Position numbers and translations under genes: made by a program. Below, in pieces: positions 46,353 through 60,139 of a DNA stretch of 64,000 nucleotides (position 1 is its first letter; each line of letters starts with the position of its first letter). The notes beneath the pieces are model-generated. The model was not told the DNA's origin. It made no database searches and was given only the letters and a program-made list of their open reading frames with translations. Source of the stretch: Lenzites betulinus (lineage: Eukaryota > Basidiomycota > Agaricomycetes > Polyporales > Polyporaceae); the NCBI GenBank assembly GCA_022264855.1, contig JABYQU010000077.1, positions 42,245-106,244 on the forward strand, read 5' to 3'.

Positions 46353-49300
46353 GAGGTGTACGCCTCCGAGGAATGGCAACGTGCAAGTGCACGCGTGTGC
46401 CGGTGCACCCGCCGCCGCCGCTAGAAGAAAAGCGGAGTGCAGGGCGCGCGATGGCGGGCCGGGGCATCAGACAGAGGAGGGGACGCATGCAATGTTGCAC
46501 GGCCGAGGATCAAAATGGACGCCCCCATTCCTGCTGCCAGAGGGCGCGTGCGGACGCGGGGTGCGCGCGTCGAGGCTTCGCAGGATCTCACGGGGGCGCG
46601 TGCAGCACGGGGTGTGGCGTGAGGGCGGGTGGGCAGGCAGCGTGAATATGGCGAGGGCGGATGTTGGGGTGCTGGTGAGCTGAGGTGGGACGGTGAGGCG
46701 ACTGCGTAGATGACGGTAGGGCGGGGCGTACGAGAGGTGGCGTGGTGTGGTGGACGAAGAAGCAGGCTCGTGCGTCCGCCGGTATGTTCGCCGGTGGGGG
46801 GGACGTAAGGGGAAGGGCGCAGCAGGAGAGATGGCGGTCCGGCTTAGCTAATCGCGGAGGTTGTACGTAGAGATCGCGCAAACGATTGGGTGTGCGCGGA
46901 GGAGAACATACCGGCGGCGTGTGTGCACAGTACGCAGCTGGGCGCGCGGGGATGCGGCGCTGGTAGCATGGGCGCATGTCCGCAGGGCGTCGTCGTCTGT
47001 GCGGGTCAGAAAGAGACTGCGAGGGCGGCGACAGGGCCAGGGTCGAACAACATAGCTCGATGGCACCCACAGATCCCTCCCCGATCAGCCTGCGCCGATG
47101 TCGGTCGGCTCGGCCTCACTCACATGGTATGTTTTCGCCGGTGGTGCCGACGCAGAATTTGTATTTCCGAGGAGGTTTCGGCGGCGAGTTTGTATTTGCC
47201 GCGCGTGAGGCCTTCGACGATGGGACCAGACTTCTGACCACAGCGCACTCATAGGGGGGCGTTGTTCGCGATGCAGAAGCGGCGCCGTGCGCACTCGAAG
47301 GACGACGCCGCCCCTCGAAGGCGGCGCTGCCGAGCCGTGCCGGGGAAGGCAGCACGCGCACCCGAACGCAGGAGGCGATCTGACACGGACGCGCCCAGCG
47401 CTGACAGTTTATTGCAAGAACCGCGCCCGCCTTCCACCAGAACGCTCCTTAATGAACACCCCCGACGCGCTCCACTTGTGCACAAACTGGGACAGATTGC
47501 ATCCAGCCCGCGTCCAACGCCCGTCGCTCCCTCCGCCGCTGTTGCGACGCGCGCTGGCACTCCACGCACGCCCACGCACGCGGAGTCCGTGCGTGCGCCA
47601 GATATAGAGAGCGTGCAAGAGAAAGAGGAGGTGATGGTCGTATGCTGACATCGTCCTGATCATCACCGCCAGAGAAGCCCCGAAGCCTGAACGCGATCTG
47701 TGCGAAACAAGATGGCCCACCCCCACCCAGAACCGCGTTTTCCATTCCAGCATCCGCCAGCGCGAGCGAGGAGGCGGCGTGCGCCCTCTCCAGCGCCCGC
47801 GCCGACATAGGCAGTCTGCACTCTCGAACGCCTCTCGAAGAGCGCTCGTGCGCGTGAAGGCGGAACAGGGCACGCACCGTGGGGGGACAGGATACAGGGA
47901 CGCCGCGCGCCTGGTCCGTCGCAGGGCGTACAGCCAGCTGCGTCATCCAGGAAATTCGCCGTCAACGGTCGCGCACGCCCTCGACGGCCAGCGCACCGCG
48001 TCCTTCATTATGCCCACATCCTGCGCAGCCACCAGGTCAGTCCGTTGTCGACCGTCTGTCCGGCCACTCACCGTGCGTGTAGATCATCTAACCTACTCCT
48101 GCCCCATCACACCTTGACGACGCGTCCAACAACTTATTCTTGCCCGAACAGGCAAATCAGCCTTCGAGCTCGCACGCATCCCATCTGTGCCTGCGACACC
48201 CACTCGCCCGTGTCTAATCCACCGACGTCCTCGCACCCGACCCCAACACAGTCCCCGGCCTCCCTCTTCGCCCTCTCTATCGACCCGCACGCCATCTCCA
48301 TCAATCCGCACGCCCAGTGCATTAGGATCACGCTTCTCCGAACTCGCCCCGTCCGATCCGAGCACGCCCAATCCGGCAACCCAGTCCTCTGGGACGACGC
48401 ACCTGCGAAGCTGGCCATGGGCGCCGCAGCGCGCGAACGTTTGCGCTGCGTCGGTGTTGCAATGCACCATCCCGTCGCCCATCTCACGCCTCTGGCCAAT
48501 GCAGATGCGCACCACCATCAGCCTTCGCGTCTTCCCCATCCGCTCCAGCCGCCGGCTCCTCCACCCATCCGCGCTTCTCTCGTCCCCACCCGGGATCCTT
48601 GCGAGACCGCGCGACGAACGTCGTAAAACACGGCGCTGCTGCGATCCTGCGTGACCTCCATCAGCACCAGTGCAATTCGAAGATCCAGGGCGGCGGCCGT
48701 CGTGCGCGCCCTCCGCCGCCTTTCACCCTATCTTACCGTCGCCTTCCTCGCCTTCTTCTTTGCCTTGAACCTTGCTGCTGCCGACTTCCTTGGCGCCCAT
48801 CTGGATGCACGGGCTGCCCGAAGGGGGCCCTCCTGCCGTTCCTTGCCCCGGGCGAGCCGTGCGCGCGCGTCTCTGCGAGCCTTTCTGATCCCAGCGGCGG
48901 TACGCGGTGCGAGGAGGCGAGCAATGCATACCGCGAGCGAGCGAGGCCTGGAGCTGCTCGAGGGGCCAGGGGCACTGCGCACGCCGGGCCCGGCGAGAAG
49001 CTCGCTTGCCCTCCGAGCCCGGTCGGCGTCCCAGGCTGCTCCGTGCGCCCTCGTCCTCGAGCCGGGGCCCCGGTGCGCGTGCGCGGCTTCGCGCCTGGCC
49101 GGTGGACGGTGCATGGAGCTCGGAGCACGCGTAGCGCAGGGCCAGTGCGCGAATGCATGCGTATCATGATCCAGTTCGTTCATCCCGAGGAAATGAAGCT
49201 TCGTGCGCGCGGCGAGCGTAGACGGATATCCAGGTACTCGCGCGGGCGACCGCGCGAGATCCGCTTTTCATTAACGCACACACTGCATGATGCATCGCAC

Positions 49301-51858
49301 CCGGCGTGATCCTGGCGCGGTCCGCACCCGCGCCGTCGCCTTTCCTGGAACGCGCCACGCGCTGCATGCCGACATTGACCCAAGTAGAGGCGCCGCATGC
49401 GCCGAGGACGGTGCTGGCCGCCCCCGCGAGCGGAGAGTGCTTGGGGCGCGACGGGCAGCGTACCGCGGTCGCCACACTGGGAGCGTGCCGCGCGCGCCCC
49501 GCGACGCATGGGACCTGCGGTAGCGCCTTCTCCCGCATCCTCCCTCCCTCCCCCTCCTCTCCGAGCGCTCCGCAGCGTGCAGGCAGGCACGGAGGGTGCG
49601 AAGCTGGAGCCCGCGCCCAGGCGGCGGAGGACGCGGGGAGGTGTGGCTGGTATGTGTGTGTGCAGATAGAGGCGGGAGTGCCACGCCCACGGCCCGCGGG
49701 AGCAATGAATATTATGAATGGGGGCCCTGCGAGGAAGCGCAGCGGGCGCGCGGCCCAAGGTCATGGGCCGCTGCGTCTGCTCGCCACGCGCCGCGTAATC
49801 AATCAGAGGGCAGTCTGATACGGGCCCTCTGCATCGATGTGAAGCGTTCATCTCCCGAGAGCCGAGTTGCGTCCGCGCCCGGGCGAGGGGGCGAGCGGCG
49901 AGCGAGCGAGGGGAGGAAGGAGGCGCGCATGGGCGCGCGCGGGGGACGCGCTCGCGTTGAAGTACTGTCGCGCACGACGTCGTCGTGGACAGGGTGGCAG
50001 GAGGAGGAGGTTGTGAGGAGCACAGCACCGGTAACGCAATGGGAGACGGGGACGCGTGCTGCCGTATCTCGAGGGGGCGCATCGGAGAATAGAGAGATCG
50101 CCGAGGGCTGGGTCGCAGTGCGAATCAGACAGAGAGCAGAGAGGAGGGCGTCGCGGACTGCCGCGAGAGAAAGAGAGAGAGCAGCTGTCTGTGGCTGTCT
50201 GTCTGCGTCGACAGCGCATCGCGGGCGAAGATCTGGGAGGGCGACGTGAGCCGTGGGACTGGGACGGGCCCGACGTGATATGCTCATGATACGATCTCGC
50301 ACGGCGCGCGGCCACCGCCAGCGTCGACGCTCGCGCTCATTAATGGAGAAGAGTCGCGACGGCGACATTGGGCCATCGCGCGCGCACAGCCCCGGCGTCG
50401 GGAGAGCGTCGCCCCCGGCGCGTCATGAGAATCGAAATGGGCCGCAGATCAGCGGGCGAAGCGCGTCGCAAAGCGTATGTGTGATGTGCGCCCGTGCGCG
50501 AGGGCGTCGGAGGGGGATCTGCACGGTAGCAGCTCGAGCGCGGCCGAGGGCTGGGAGCTGTGTTGGGGGCGACCGGGGCCTGTAGATGGCGGGGGAGGGC
50601 GCGCCGCACATCGCTGTGCTGGGAGGGCGGTGCGAAGGTTCGGCGTACAAAGTTCGTGTGCGGGCGCTGGATGGCGATCAGGCGCGCGGGGGCGGCGGGC
50701 GAGGGGGGCAGGACGGGGACGAGGCCGGCGAGAGCAGCGTGGCTGGAAGCGGGGAAAGCACGGCTGTTTGTGGAGCAGCGTTCGCGCACATCCTCTGCGC
50801 GAAGGAGCTTGTCCGAGGCGGCGCGCTCCTGCCAAGGCCTCGCCCGCACCCTCGAGGACCGATGCAGGGAAGCGGATCGCACAAGGCCTGCTGCGACCCC
50901 CGGTCCTCCTCCTCCTCCTCCAGCGCCGCGCTCTCCCAGGCGCACAGCGTGGGCGTGGGTGTGCGCGGGCGCGTGCCTGGCCAGGCTCTCCATGAGACGC
51001 GTTCGCGCAGAACAAGCTCGCTCTGCCCATACAGGGCACTAGGCCCTGCGACACGCCCCCTCTAGCGAGCCCGCTACGACATGCGCGGCGTTTTTCTCAT
51101 CACCGGCGGACGCGAGCCTCGACGAGCGAGCAGTCAATATCGTCTCGAGGGAGCGATCGCGAGATGCAATGCATGGGCGGCGTGCGCGCTCGGAGGGCGA
51201 GCATGCGACTGAATGGGCCGCTCCCAGGCGAGTGAGCCCATGCCCACGCGCTGCGAGCGAAGGCCTCGAAGGTCACGTAAGCACCCGGCGCTAGCAATAT
51301 GCCCTTTCCGGGCCGCATCCAATACGTCCTCGAACAGGCATTGCGCGAGCCCCCTCCGGCCCTGCGTCCTCCGCCCGGTGCGGCGCGCACAGCACGGGCG
51401 CGTGCGCGGGCGCGTGCGGGGGTCTGCGCTGTGCTCGCGCTCGTCGCTGTGTGCAGGCGGCGGGCACTCGCGCGCACTCACGCGTCCTCGCACTCACCGT
51501 CGTCGCTGATGGTGGCGGCGGCGGAGGCGGCGGGTGGCCGAGAAAGGGAAGGAGGCAGATCGGCGGCCCGCGGAGGGCGGCCGGTAGTTCGCGGTAATTA
51601 AAAGAGGGGCGGGAGACAAGGTTTGCGGGTGGGAAGGGGCTCGGGAATATCTGGGGAAATCTGGCGTGTTGTGGGGTGTTTGGCATGCGAGATCGGAGGA
51701 TGGGAGATATGATTAATTGCAGGCGGGGGCAAGCACAGCCATCTGGGTCGGGTACGCGGTACCTGTCTGCGCCCCGAAAGAGCGGAAGCGAGGTGATTGG
51801 AAGGCGGGGGGGAAGCAGGGGAGCAAGGTTTGGAGGGCGAAAGCGGTGACAGGGAAGG

Positions 51859-51865
51859 ATAAATA
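51859..51865 (+). promoter_or_regulatory. TATA-like element before the homeodomain gene
   Basis: ATAAATA in an otherwise GC-rich region, about 200 bases before the proposed ATG at 52061. It is a plausible core promoter element, but only position and sequence support it. Confidence 0.35.
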
Positions 51866-52060
51866 GGGCGCGTGCAGAGGCAGAATGGAATTTCGATCTA
51901 CTGCCACCCTACGACACGACGGACGCGAGCCCACGGCGATCGAGGACGACTTAATTAAATACTGCTGGGCTCCATTAGGCTATTCCGCGACACCGCCAGA
52001 TTGTTATTCGCCGTCGACGCTGCCGCCGCCGTCGTCTCCCGCCCGCGCCCTGCTTTTTCA

Positions 52061-54099
52061 ATGATCGACACGCTCCCCGTCGACATCTCCCCCTCTTTCC
52101 CCGACCCCCTCGCCCTCGACGCCCTCCACCTGCACTTTGCCCTCGAGTGCGTCCCGTGCGCCCTGCCCGCCCGCTGCTACTCACGCACCCACAGCCAGCA
52201 GCACGCCAAGTCGCCCGCGCGTGACCCGCTGTCGTTCGACGCCCGTCTCCTGTACGTCGTCTGCGCCTTCGAAGCTCCACGGACGCTGACACGGACCGAC
52301 GCAGGGAGATCGACTACGACTCGCGCCGCATGTCGAGCTCCGCCACGTCTGACAGCAGCCTCCACTCCTCCCGTCCGGACAAGCGCCCCGCCACGCCCGA
52401 GCACTCGCCCTACCCCAAGCGCGCCCGCCCCGCCCTCGACTCGCCCTGGTCCGACCCCGCCACCCCCGACCACGCCGACGCCGCCGATCTCGACGCGTCC
52501 CGCGTCCAGCTCCCGTCCCTCGCCTCCGCCTTCAGCGACCGCCACGACTCCCGCCGCGGCTCCCTCCCCAACCTCTACTCTGACAACCCCGCCTCGCGCC
52601 TCCGTCTCCCCTACCCCGTCCACCGCCCCTCCCAGTCCTCCTCCTCCGGCCTGCAAGGCTACCAGTTCCCCGCCCAGGACCCAGCCGACGCCGCGGACAA
52701 CAAGCCGGAGCGGCCCCGCCTCGACACCCAGCCCGGCGGCTTCTACCCCGGCCCCGTCAGCGACCTCTCCTCCTCCCTCCCCAGCGCGGCATCCACGTCC
52801 CCCTTTGGCTTCTCCCCGCACTCCTCCTCCGACTTCTCCGTCAACAGCGGTCGCTCCGCCGTCTCCCCCTCCGGCCTCTCCGATCCCGACTCCTGGTCCG
52901 GTGCGTCCATCGCCCGCCCCCGCTCCACCCCCGGCGTCGACGCGCTCGGCGGCCCCCAGTCTATGTTTGGCGGCGTGCAGCGCATCTCCGGACACTCCGC
53001 AGACCGCCCCCCCGTCCCCCGCCTCGGCCCCGCCAACGGCATCAAGTCCGAGAGCGACTGGACCTTCCCGAACGGCGCACCCGACTTCGGCATGAGCTCC
53101 GCGTCCCCCTCCGGCCTCTCTGCAGGCGGCTCCAATCCCGCCATCAACGTCACGACCTCCCCCACCCGCTCCCCCCAGTCCGCCCCCGCTGGCGGCAGCC
53201 CCGGCAGCCTCGCCGACCGCCCGCCCCAGCGCAAGCGCGGCAAGCTCCCCAAGCCCGTCACCGACTTCCTCAAGGACTGGCTCCACCGCCATTCCGACCA
53301 CCCCTACCCCTCCGAAGAGGAGAAGAAACAGCTCTGTCACGCGACAGGGCTGTCCATGTCCCAGGTCTCCAACTGGATGATTAACGTGCGTGTTTCGTGT
53401 ATCGTGCTCGTTCGCCGCTCACCCTTTCCGCAGGCGAGGAGACGTATCCTCGCGCCCGCTCGCCATAGCACCGCCGGACCCACCACGACCACGCCGTTCG
53501 CGACGCGCGGTGGTGTGGGCATGGGCATGCCAGCGCCCGGCATGGGTGGTCTCGGCGTCCCCTCTCCCCTCGACACCGGCCGCCGCATGTCTATGCCCAC
53601 CGACTCGCTGCAGCTCTACTACCCCATGTCTCTCCAGTCCCTCGACCCGCACGGCCACCAGATGTCGACGCGTCATATGGTCAACATGTCGCGCAGCATG
53701 TCCTCGAGCCATGCCACTGCCGGCAGCATCGGCCTCGGTCACCACGGTCACGGCCACAGCCCGTACGGTATGAGCGATAGCTCCTACGCGCAGGGCCGTC
53801 TCTCCTATGGCAGCACGACCGCGCTCCATCCCTCGTCGACGCATCCGCACCACGGTGGCTCCTCGACCAGCCCGGGCGGGTTCTTCGGGATGTCGAGCAG
53901 CGGCGGCGGCAACTACCTCGGCGGATCGCCCATCTACGGACAGAGCACGAGCTACGCACAGAGCAGCAGCCACCACCATGCGGCTCCCAGCCCACGCGTG
54001 CTCACCCCCGGTAACGACGATCAGGCCGGATATCGGTTTCCGGAGCACTCCGCCTCGCCGGGACCCCAGTCCGGGTCTGGCTACGGCACGCCGCAGTGA
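52061..54099 (+). CDS. TALE/KN-type homeodomain transcription factor
   Basis: Four exons (52061-52146, 52195-52251, 52305-53385, 53434-54099) give 629 residues. I chose ATG 52061 because two small introns with good donors, branch-like CTACTCAC and acceptors join in phase to the main exon and add LHFALDQQHAKSPARDPLSF and LEIDYDSRRM. A shorter model would start at ATG 52330. The homeodomain lies at about 357-415: RKRGKLPKPVTDFLKDWLHR, the TALE loop DHPYPSEEEKKQL, SMSQVSNWMIN, then ARRRIL, with Asn408 as homeodomain Asn51. The N-terminal half is Ser/Pro-rich with a basic PKRAR patch. The C-terminal half is rich in Ser/Gly/His/Tyr. Such factors control development in mushrooms. The 48-base intron inside the recognition helix has no stop and keeps frame. 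Confidence 0.87.
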
Positions 54100-57000
54100 A
54101 CGCTCTCCGGCCCCGCGGTGACTCGTTGCTGCTGCTGCGAACAGCGAGCGCGGGCGGAACGGCGCGCTGGGACGTAAGAGGCGCGGCGAGTCGTGCCCCG
54201 GCTGTGGACAGGCGCCGGACTCTGTTTGTTTGGACGGTCCGCGATCAAAGTAGCGTAGTTTACCCACTAATTCTCCCCTCGTCGTCGCCCCCTCGTCGTC
54301 CATCACCCGGCCCTCGTCGCCTCGCCCGGCCCCGCCGCCCTCCCCTCGCGTCTTATCTGGTCTTACCTGCACTCTCGATCGACGATCGTGTGGCGGAGCA
54401 CGGGCGGGGAGCTGCAACGGCGCCGGCGCCGGGGCTTGTATATTCTCTGCTGCAAAAGTCGTGTACGGCGGTCCTTCTTGGTCGGTGGTCTCTTTCTCCT
54501 GCTTTCTATATTTCTACCGTGTGCTATTATGCCGTCGCTGTACGTTGTCCTGTCTCGATACCACCCCCCGTCCCCGCATCTCGTGCCTCCTCGCATGTAT
54601 GCCTATACCGCCCACCCCGCATCCTCCCCCGACCTTACAAGCATCCCATCGCATCCCCATATCATATACCTATCGTACATGTACCACATAGTTGCTCGCC
54701 TCTCGTACTTATTTGTCTTAGAGGGACTCTCGATCGCTCCCTGCTATCGCTGGCACACACCGGACTTGCTCTCGCTCTCCCACCACCATCACCCGGCGCG
54801 ATTGCGCTCTCATTTCTTGGTCTCTGTACATGCGCCCCGCGGCCATCGCGGAATATAACAACCTTCTCGGGCAACACCTTGTACTCGCTGCGTGTGGCCC
54901 GTGTTATTGCCCTCGGTGCCTGGTGCGTCTGCTCATCCTCTTAGCCCCTGCGATGTCCCCTGGGTGCCTTGGCCGACTTTCGCTGGCTCGCGGTGGGTTC
55001 AGAGCGGGCGATAGAGTGGCATACTCGGCGATACGTCTCAGCTACAGGGCGCAGCTAGGCTCGCCGCGGACGGTATGCCGTTGGTGCAACATGTAAGAGG
55101 CCGATCAACACCCACTTATCGTCGTCCTGTGATGCGGCGCCGCTCCTCCTTATTTCCTCTATATTTGATGCGCCGGCTACCACATGCGCGCGCAGGTCTC
55201 TCGCTAGTCTCACCATATACGACCCTCGCTGCTCGCTATGTTCCCTCTTTGGGGCGTTGGCCACTCCAGGCGGAGTCCCGGGCGGCCACAAACGAGTGCC
55301 ACATTAGATACAACCAAAGTCGACTCGATCCCGCGATGGTCTACCGCGTTCACCGCCCGAGACTAGGTCGCGCGCGAAGAGAGCCAGCTCCTCGGCGGCA
55401 TGACGACTTTTACGAATGCAATATCGCGCTTGCCGAGGGCGTGTGCGCGCCCATCTGTGCGTATGCCGTACTCGAGCCCTGCGTAAAGGCTTCCCTGCTT
55501 TGCATTGATCTCAACCACCATCAGCATCCGCAAGGCCTTCGCTGCATGCAAAGGCATAGGAATTGCCGCACTATGGAGACGCGCGGATGATGATCGTGCG
55601 TGGATGCATGGTGCAGCGCAGGTTTCTGCTGTTCGCCTCCGCGCGTGCTGATCACATCATCGCTCCTGCATAGATCACGCCCCCTGCACGCCGCTGCGAA
55701 GCCCAGAGAACACAGAGCGCGGCCTGCACCAGGCTGGGAAGGCTGCTTGTGAAACGCGAAGGTTACGCAACTACGCGCCGCCGCTGCAGCAAGCGTTATA
55801 CTCCGTACGGCCTCTTCGAACGGTGGCGCGGGAGAACAACCGCGAACTGAGCCTGACCAGTCCGCCCAGGCGCCGTCGTCCACCACCGCGCCTTCCTTCC
55901 TCCCACTTCTCGAACCCCGTGAGTGCGCGGGAGCCTTTGAATGTACGTGCCCCAGCCATCCCTGGACGGGCCCTCGCCGCGCTCACTCACGCTCCCCCAA
56001 GCCCGACCTCCGAGCGACCGGGACACGCCCTTCGTGCCCCCAGCCCCGAATAGAGTGTACGCCGGGAGCCCACGCGCACACCCCGCTCGCGCAGGCATCA
56101 CCCCGCGCTGCGTTCGGGATCATGATCCTCGACCGCCCGAAGCTCGAGCACGGCGCGTGCCCAGCGACCCGGGCTCCGCCCGAATCGAATCAGCGTGGGG
56201 CTGATGTCGCCGCGTGCCCACGCCCGGGAACGCGCTCGGAGCGCGAACTTTGTACGTCCGAAGCTCGAGGTCCGCGCGCGCTGTGCCTCGCCGCGCTGGG
56301 ACCGGACGCGCCCCGCTGACGGCATCCCGCCCCGCCCTCGCGATGCGCGCGCACAGGATCGGAGGGCTGGAGTGGGATGCGTGGGCGCGAGGTCGCAGCT
56401 CGCCCGGCTGTGCCGAGCGAGGTGCGCATTCGGTGCGCCTGGGAGCGGGCGAGTCTGATATTTTTGGCGTTGGGATAGGGAGCGGGTGAAACCCCGACGG
56501 CGGCCACTTGGTGAGGTCCCGCGAGTGGGATGTGCGCACCGGGATCGAGGCGGAAGGGGCTGCGCGCGCAATGCATGCTTAGCGCATAGAAACGCATAGG
56601 CCCCGGTCTCCTACCGTACTTACTTTGCCTCGCGCGCACACGCGAAGCGCTGCGTTCGCGGGCCCAACGTGTGCGGCCTTCTCTTCTGCGGTAGGGCGCG
56701 GCACCACCTGACCTCGCTGTCCAGGGGGCGGTCCCGAAGAGCAGCGGCTGGCGAGGTACGCGTTGGAGAAGGATGTCCAGAATGGGGCGCGCCGCCGTGA
56801 GACAAGGTGGACTTGGCCATGGCGTTGTATTCGTGTTTGCACCCGCACAGGGCCGGCTGTCCTGGGGACGCTCGACGGTCGCGGAGCGGCGCCGTGTACG
56901 CGGCGTGCGGTGGTGTGTACATAATAGTCGCGCTCTTGGGCCGCTCAGAGCGGACACAAGACCGCGGGCGGGTCAGTGAGTACGTCACCGCCGCCGCCTG

Positions 57001-58044
57001 GCACGGCGCGTACGCAAATATAAGGTTGGGACGCCCTTCTTTGCCCAGACGAGATAGCAGATTGCGTGAAGGGGAGGCCGGAAGCGTGCGGTTTCGTAAC
57101 GAGAGGGCGGCCGCCGGTGCGGAGCTTGAGCTACGCGCGGGCTCTGCGTGTGAGTCTCGGAGGGTGCATACCCGGTGCGGCCCTGCTCGAGCAATGCGGG
57201 CGGTGGGTGATTGGGAGGATGTGACTGGCTGGGTGTTTGGTTGGATATCCGGCTAGATGGAGAGCGCGGGGTAGTACGGTGGATGGATGGTGTAGAGTCC
57301 AGAGATCGCGACCACTGTGATGCAGAGATGAGTAAACTGTCAATTATATGGTTATTCCGTATCATGAGAGGGGAAAGTCACTTGAAAATTTTATGGAGCC
57401 CTTCCTTTCACCAGGGGCCTTGCCCTGTGTCACAGCCTGTTACATTGATAACATACCATAGTACTGACCATGACAACGGCCCTCCGGGCAGACCTGGACT
57501 ACGGTGGATACGTACTATCCTGAAGCCCCAGGTAGAGAGTGGACTTAGCTCGAAGAGAGAAGGCCCGATTGGGCTGGCAGATTAGTGGTGCTCCCAACTC
57601 GACTGTCCTGTCTTGTTCTCCTCAAGGTATATCCACTCTCTCTCTACCCCACTGATCCGCTGACTAAGCATGGGCACCTATCCTTTCCATCTACTTGTAA
57701 CGGGCCGATGCCCCGCGCCGGACGAGAACGAGCGGGAACGAGGTGTATTCGAGGGCGTAGGCGAGGTACAGGGCAAAGCGAGAGGGGGGGCGCGCGAGCG
57801 CCGACGCCGTACTGGCGTTGGTTCGTCCAAGAGACCCGAGCGTGTAGCGAAGCGTATCGTAGGTGATTCCGAATATAGTAAGTCACGTGTAACGTGCCGT
57901 TACACTACTCCCTTCTCTCCCCCGCGCATCCTTCCCTCCCTCCATGCACCCCCCCCCCCCCCCCGAGTGACAATGTCCGCATCGCCCTCTGTGTCATGTG
58001 TTTGGTCACAATTACTTGCTCAAGAGGGCCGCTGCCGGCAGATA
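54100..58044. other. 3.9 kb downstream of the homeodomain gene, no gene seen
   Basis: GC-rich to about 57330 with only shadow frames on both strands, then mixed composition. Nothing with a motif or consistent splicing was found. The 3' UTR of the homeodomain gene is presumably in the first few hundred bases. Confidence 0.45.
57949..57964 (+). repeat. C16 homopolymer
   Basis: Sixteen consecutive C, about 80 bases before the composition changes from GC-rich to AT-rich. Its length is likely unstable or uncertain. Confidence 0.9.
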
Positions 58045-59205
58045 TGATTGATGAGGGCTGGTGCCACATACTATGCATATATATTCTAATACTGATTGTA
58101 CTGTATTATTTATACTGACATATCATCCTTGTTATTACCCATCCCTGATTATAGTGCTGTTTTATGATTACCTCACTGGTCAGCCTCAGTGTTTACTAAC
58201 TCTTGAATTTAAACACTCCAGGGAGGAGGGTCTTCAATTAAAGATTCCATCAGTTATATAAATGTATTAGGGTATTTTAGCACAATCAAGCTTTTAAACC
58301 TATCTGAATACATTACCAAAATGTGAAGCTGCAACACTATATCTGTGCATATCACATTATCATTGTGTGTTGATCAGAAACTATCATTTGATATTAAAAT
58401 AGGAGAAATGGTGAGCAATAATGATTTTAATGGCACATCACATTTGCATTTGTACTACCCTAGCATTAATACAGACATTTTAAGCATGTTTTGGCTCTAT
58501 GAATCACCAAAGGGTAAAGTAGTATAAATCTTGCTTGCTTTGCTTATTATGCAATTTCTGCCTTCAAACAAATACTGATACTATTTTTATCAGGAAAAGC
58601 TAGTCAATCTGATCCTAACAGCATATAATACTTGGGTAGTTGGTAAGGAAAATATGTCACAAGGTCAGCAGCCAGTGGCCAGTGGTGACATAGGTCACAC
58701 TATGTGACTCTGTCACTTATGAGCACTAATACAGCCATTTGATGCAGTTACAAGGCCCCTAGATGTGTTAGTACAATCTAGAATAGATGGCCTAGACTGT
58801 AGCTTTCTGATGATACCAAAATCATTCAATTTGGTCAAGGTTTGGGCAAAATTGAGTCTGCAATAGATCTGGTGCAAATAGGAACATACAAATAGGCACA
58901 CCAATGCGAACCAAGGACCCAGGCAACTCCCACCTATGTCTATCTGCCATAGCATATTTAGATGTCCCGAAAAGGCAACCACCCTTATCCCACTTAGCGT
59001 ATTTAAGACGCCAATTGATGCTTAAGCGCCCAAGATCTTATACCACGATAGTGTCTTTGAGGTGGCTGAATGATGGGCGCTAACATAAGTCACAGCCACT
59101 GTGGCCCAGGGAGGTTTCAAACCATGTATACCGATAAAACAATGAACATTACATTTCTCTCCTCTACTACATGTTCACAACATCTACTGAGCTTACTGGA
59201 CGAGG

Positions 59206-59903
59206 ATGCACGACCTTCCAGATAAAGATATGCGGCGTATCCACAACATTGATTTTTGCAGCCAGGAGCTCGAGACACTTCTACCTGGACGCATGCAGAA
59301 ACTTACTGGAATCACACTTGATGCCTACGCCACTGTGGTCCAAGATGTTTCTGAGCGGTCCTTAACCACACCCGACTTCTGCTTCTTCTTCTTGTGGATT
59401 CCAGCTATTGCAAGTGGTTGTTGGCCTAATGGCAGCTTTGAAGGAACTATAGAAGCCCATGTATTAGCAGCGGTTAGTAATCTGCCATTAGCCACACTGC
59501 TCTAGCACTGACCGGTGCATGTAGGGGCCCGCTGAGTCCTTGAAGTGTTGTACTCGCTGGGGCATCCCAATGTGTGGGGGTGAAGCTCTTCATTGGCTAC
59601 TGGGGTAGATTGACATGGAACGATGCCTATACGGTATTGTAGACAGTATGCCACAGCTAAACTCTCGAAACTGGGCAGAGGAGGTGAGTGTTGTACGACA
59701 TCATCGGGATATACTCACCTCACCATCTGTTTTATTCAGGACTTGCATACAACGGTCGACGCGATCCGGCAATGCTTAATGCTGCCTTCCCTACCCTGGA
59801 TGTCATTCACGTTCTCAGTACGCACACCTGCGGCCAAGGATTGTCAGGCAGACTCGTGATCATGCGGCCTATTGGTTATGATAGCAATACAAACCTTCGC
59901 TGA
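59206..59903 (+). pseudogene. degenerate repeat-associated gene fragment
   Basis: Open segments at 59206-59505 (DKDMRRIHNIDFCSQELE, LTGITLDAYATVVQDVSER, AHVLAAVSNLPLA) and 59623-59903, with a possible GTGAGT...CAG intron at about 59681-59740. The first segment weakly recalls the N-terminal part of Ulp1-like proteases found in basidiomycete repeat genes (a leucine-rich start followed by LxxxLDAY), but no catalytic His/Asp/Cys set was seen. Fragmentary and not assignable with confidence. Confidence 0.3.
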
Positions 59904-60139
59904 CCGATGGGAGCACCCTCTACTTGGTGACAGTGCGAAGGAGGAGGTGTGCGCAGGGGCCTTAAAAGCACTATTGACGGTACCATGAGTACATATCTGC
60001 ATAAAACATAATTGTGTACTTACTAGCCTCCAGCAAATGACCACCCAATGCGAGAATTTCACACAACACCCATGAGGCAGCTGTACATGTCCCTTCAGAA
60101 AGCAAGATCTCTCAGCAGGGAGAAAGCGATGCTCACCTT

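Larger units (their letters stand above)
44523..52060. other. 7.5 kb GC-rich region without a supportable gene
   Basis: Overlapping frames occur on all six phases, as expected from a high GC content with few stops. I could not join any into a model with domain motifs. It includes CGCG-rich stretches and a short hexamer array near 46330. The stretch nearest 52060 is the upstream region of the homeodomain gene. Non-coding transcripts or a fast-evolving gene cannot be ruled out. Confidence 0.45.

Noticed and set aside
47085..47361. Protein-like fragments NLYFRGGFGGEFVFAA (plus) and PPRKYKFCVGTTGENIP (minus)
   Set aside because: The two are on opposite strands of the same bases. Neither connects to further exons, so coding cannot be supported.
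49180..50082. 300-codon minus-strand frame in the GC-rich block
   Set aside because: Several other phases are equally open here, and the product is Arg/Ala/Pro low complexity.
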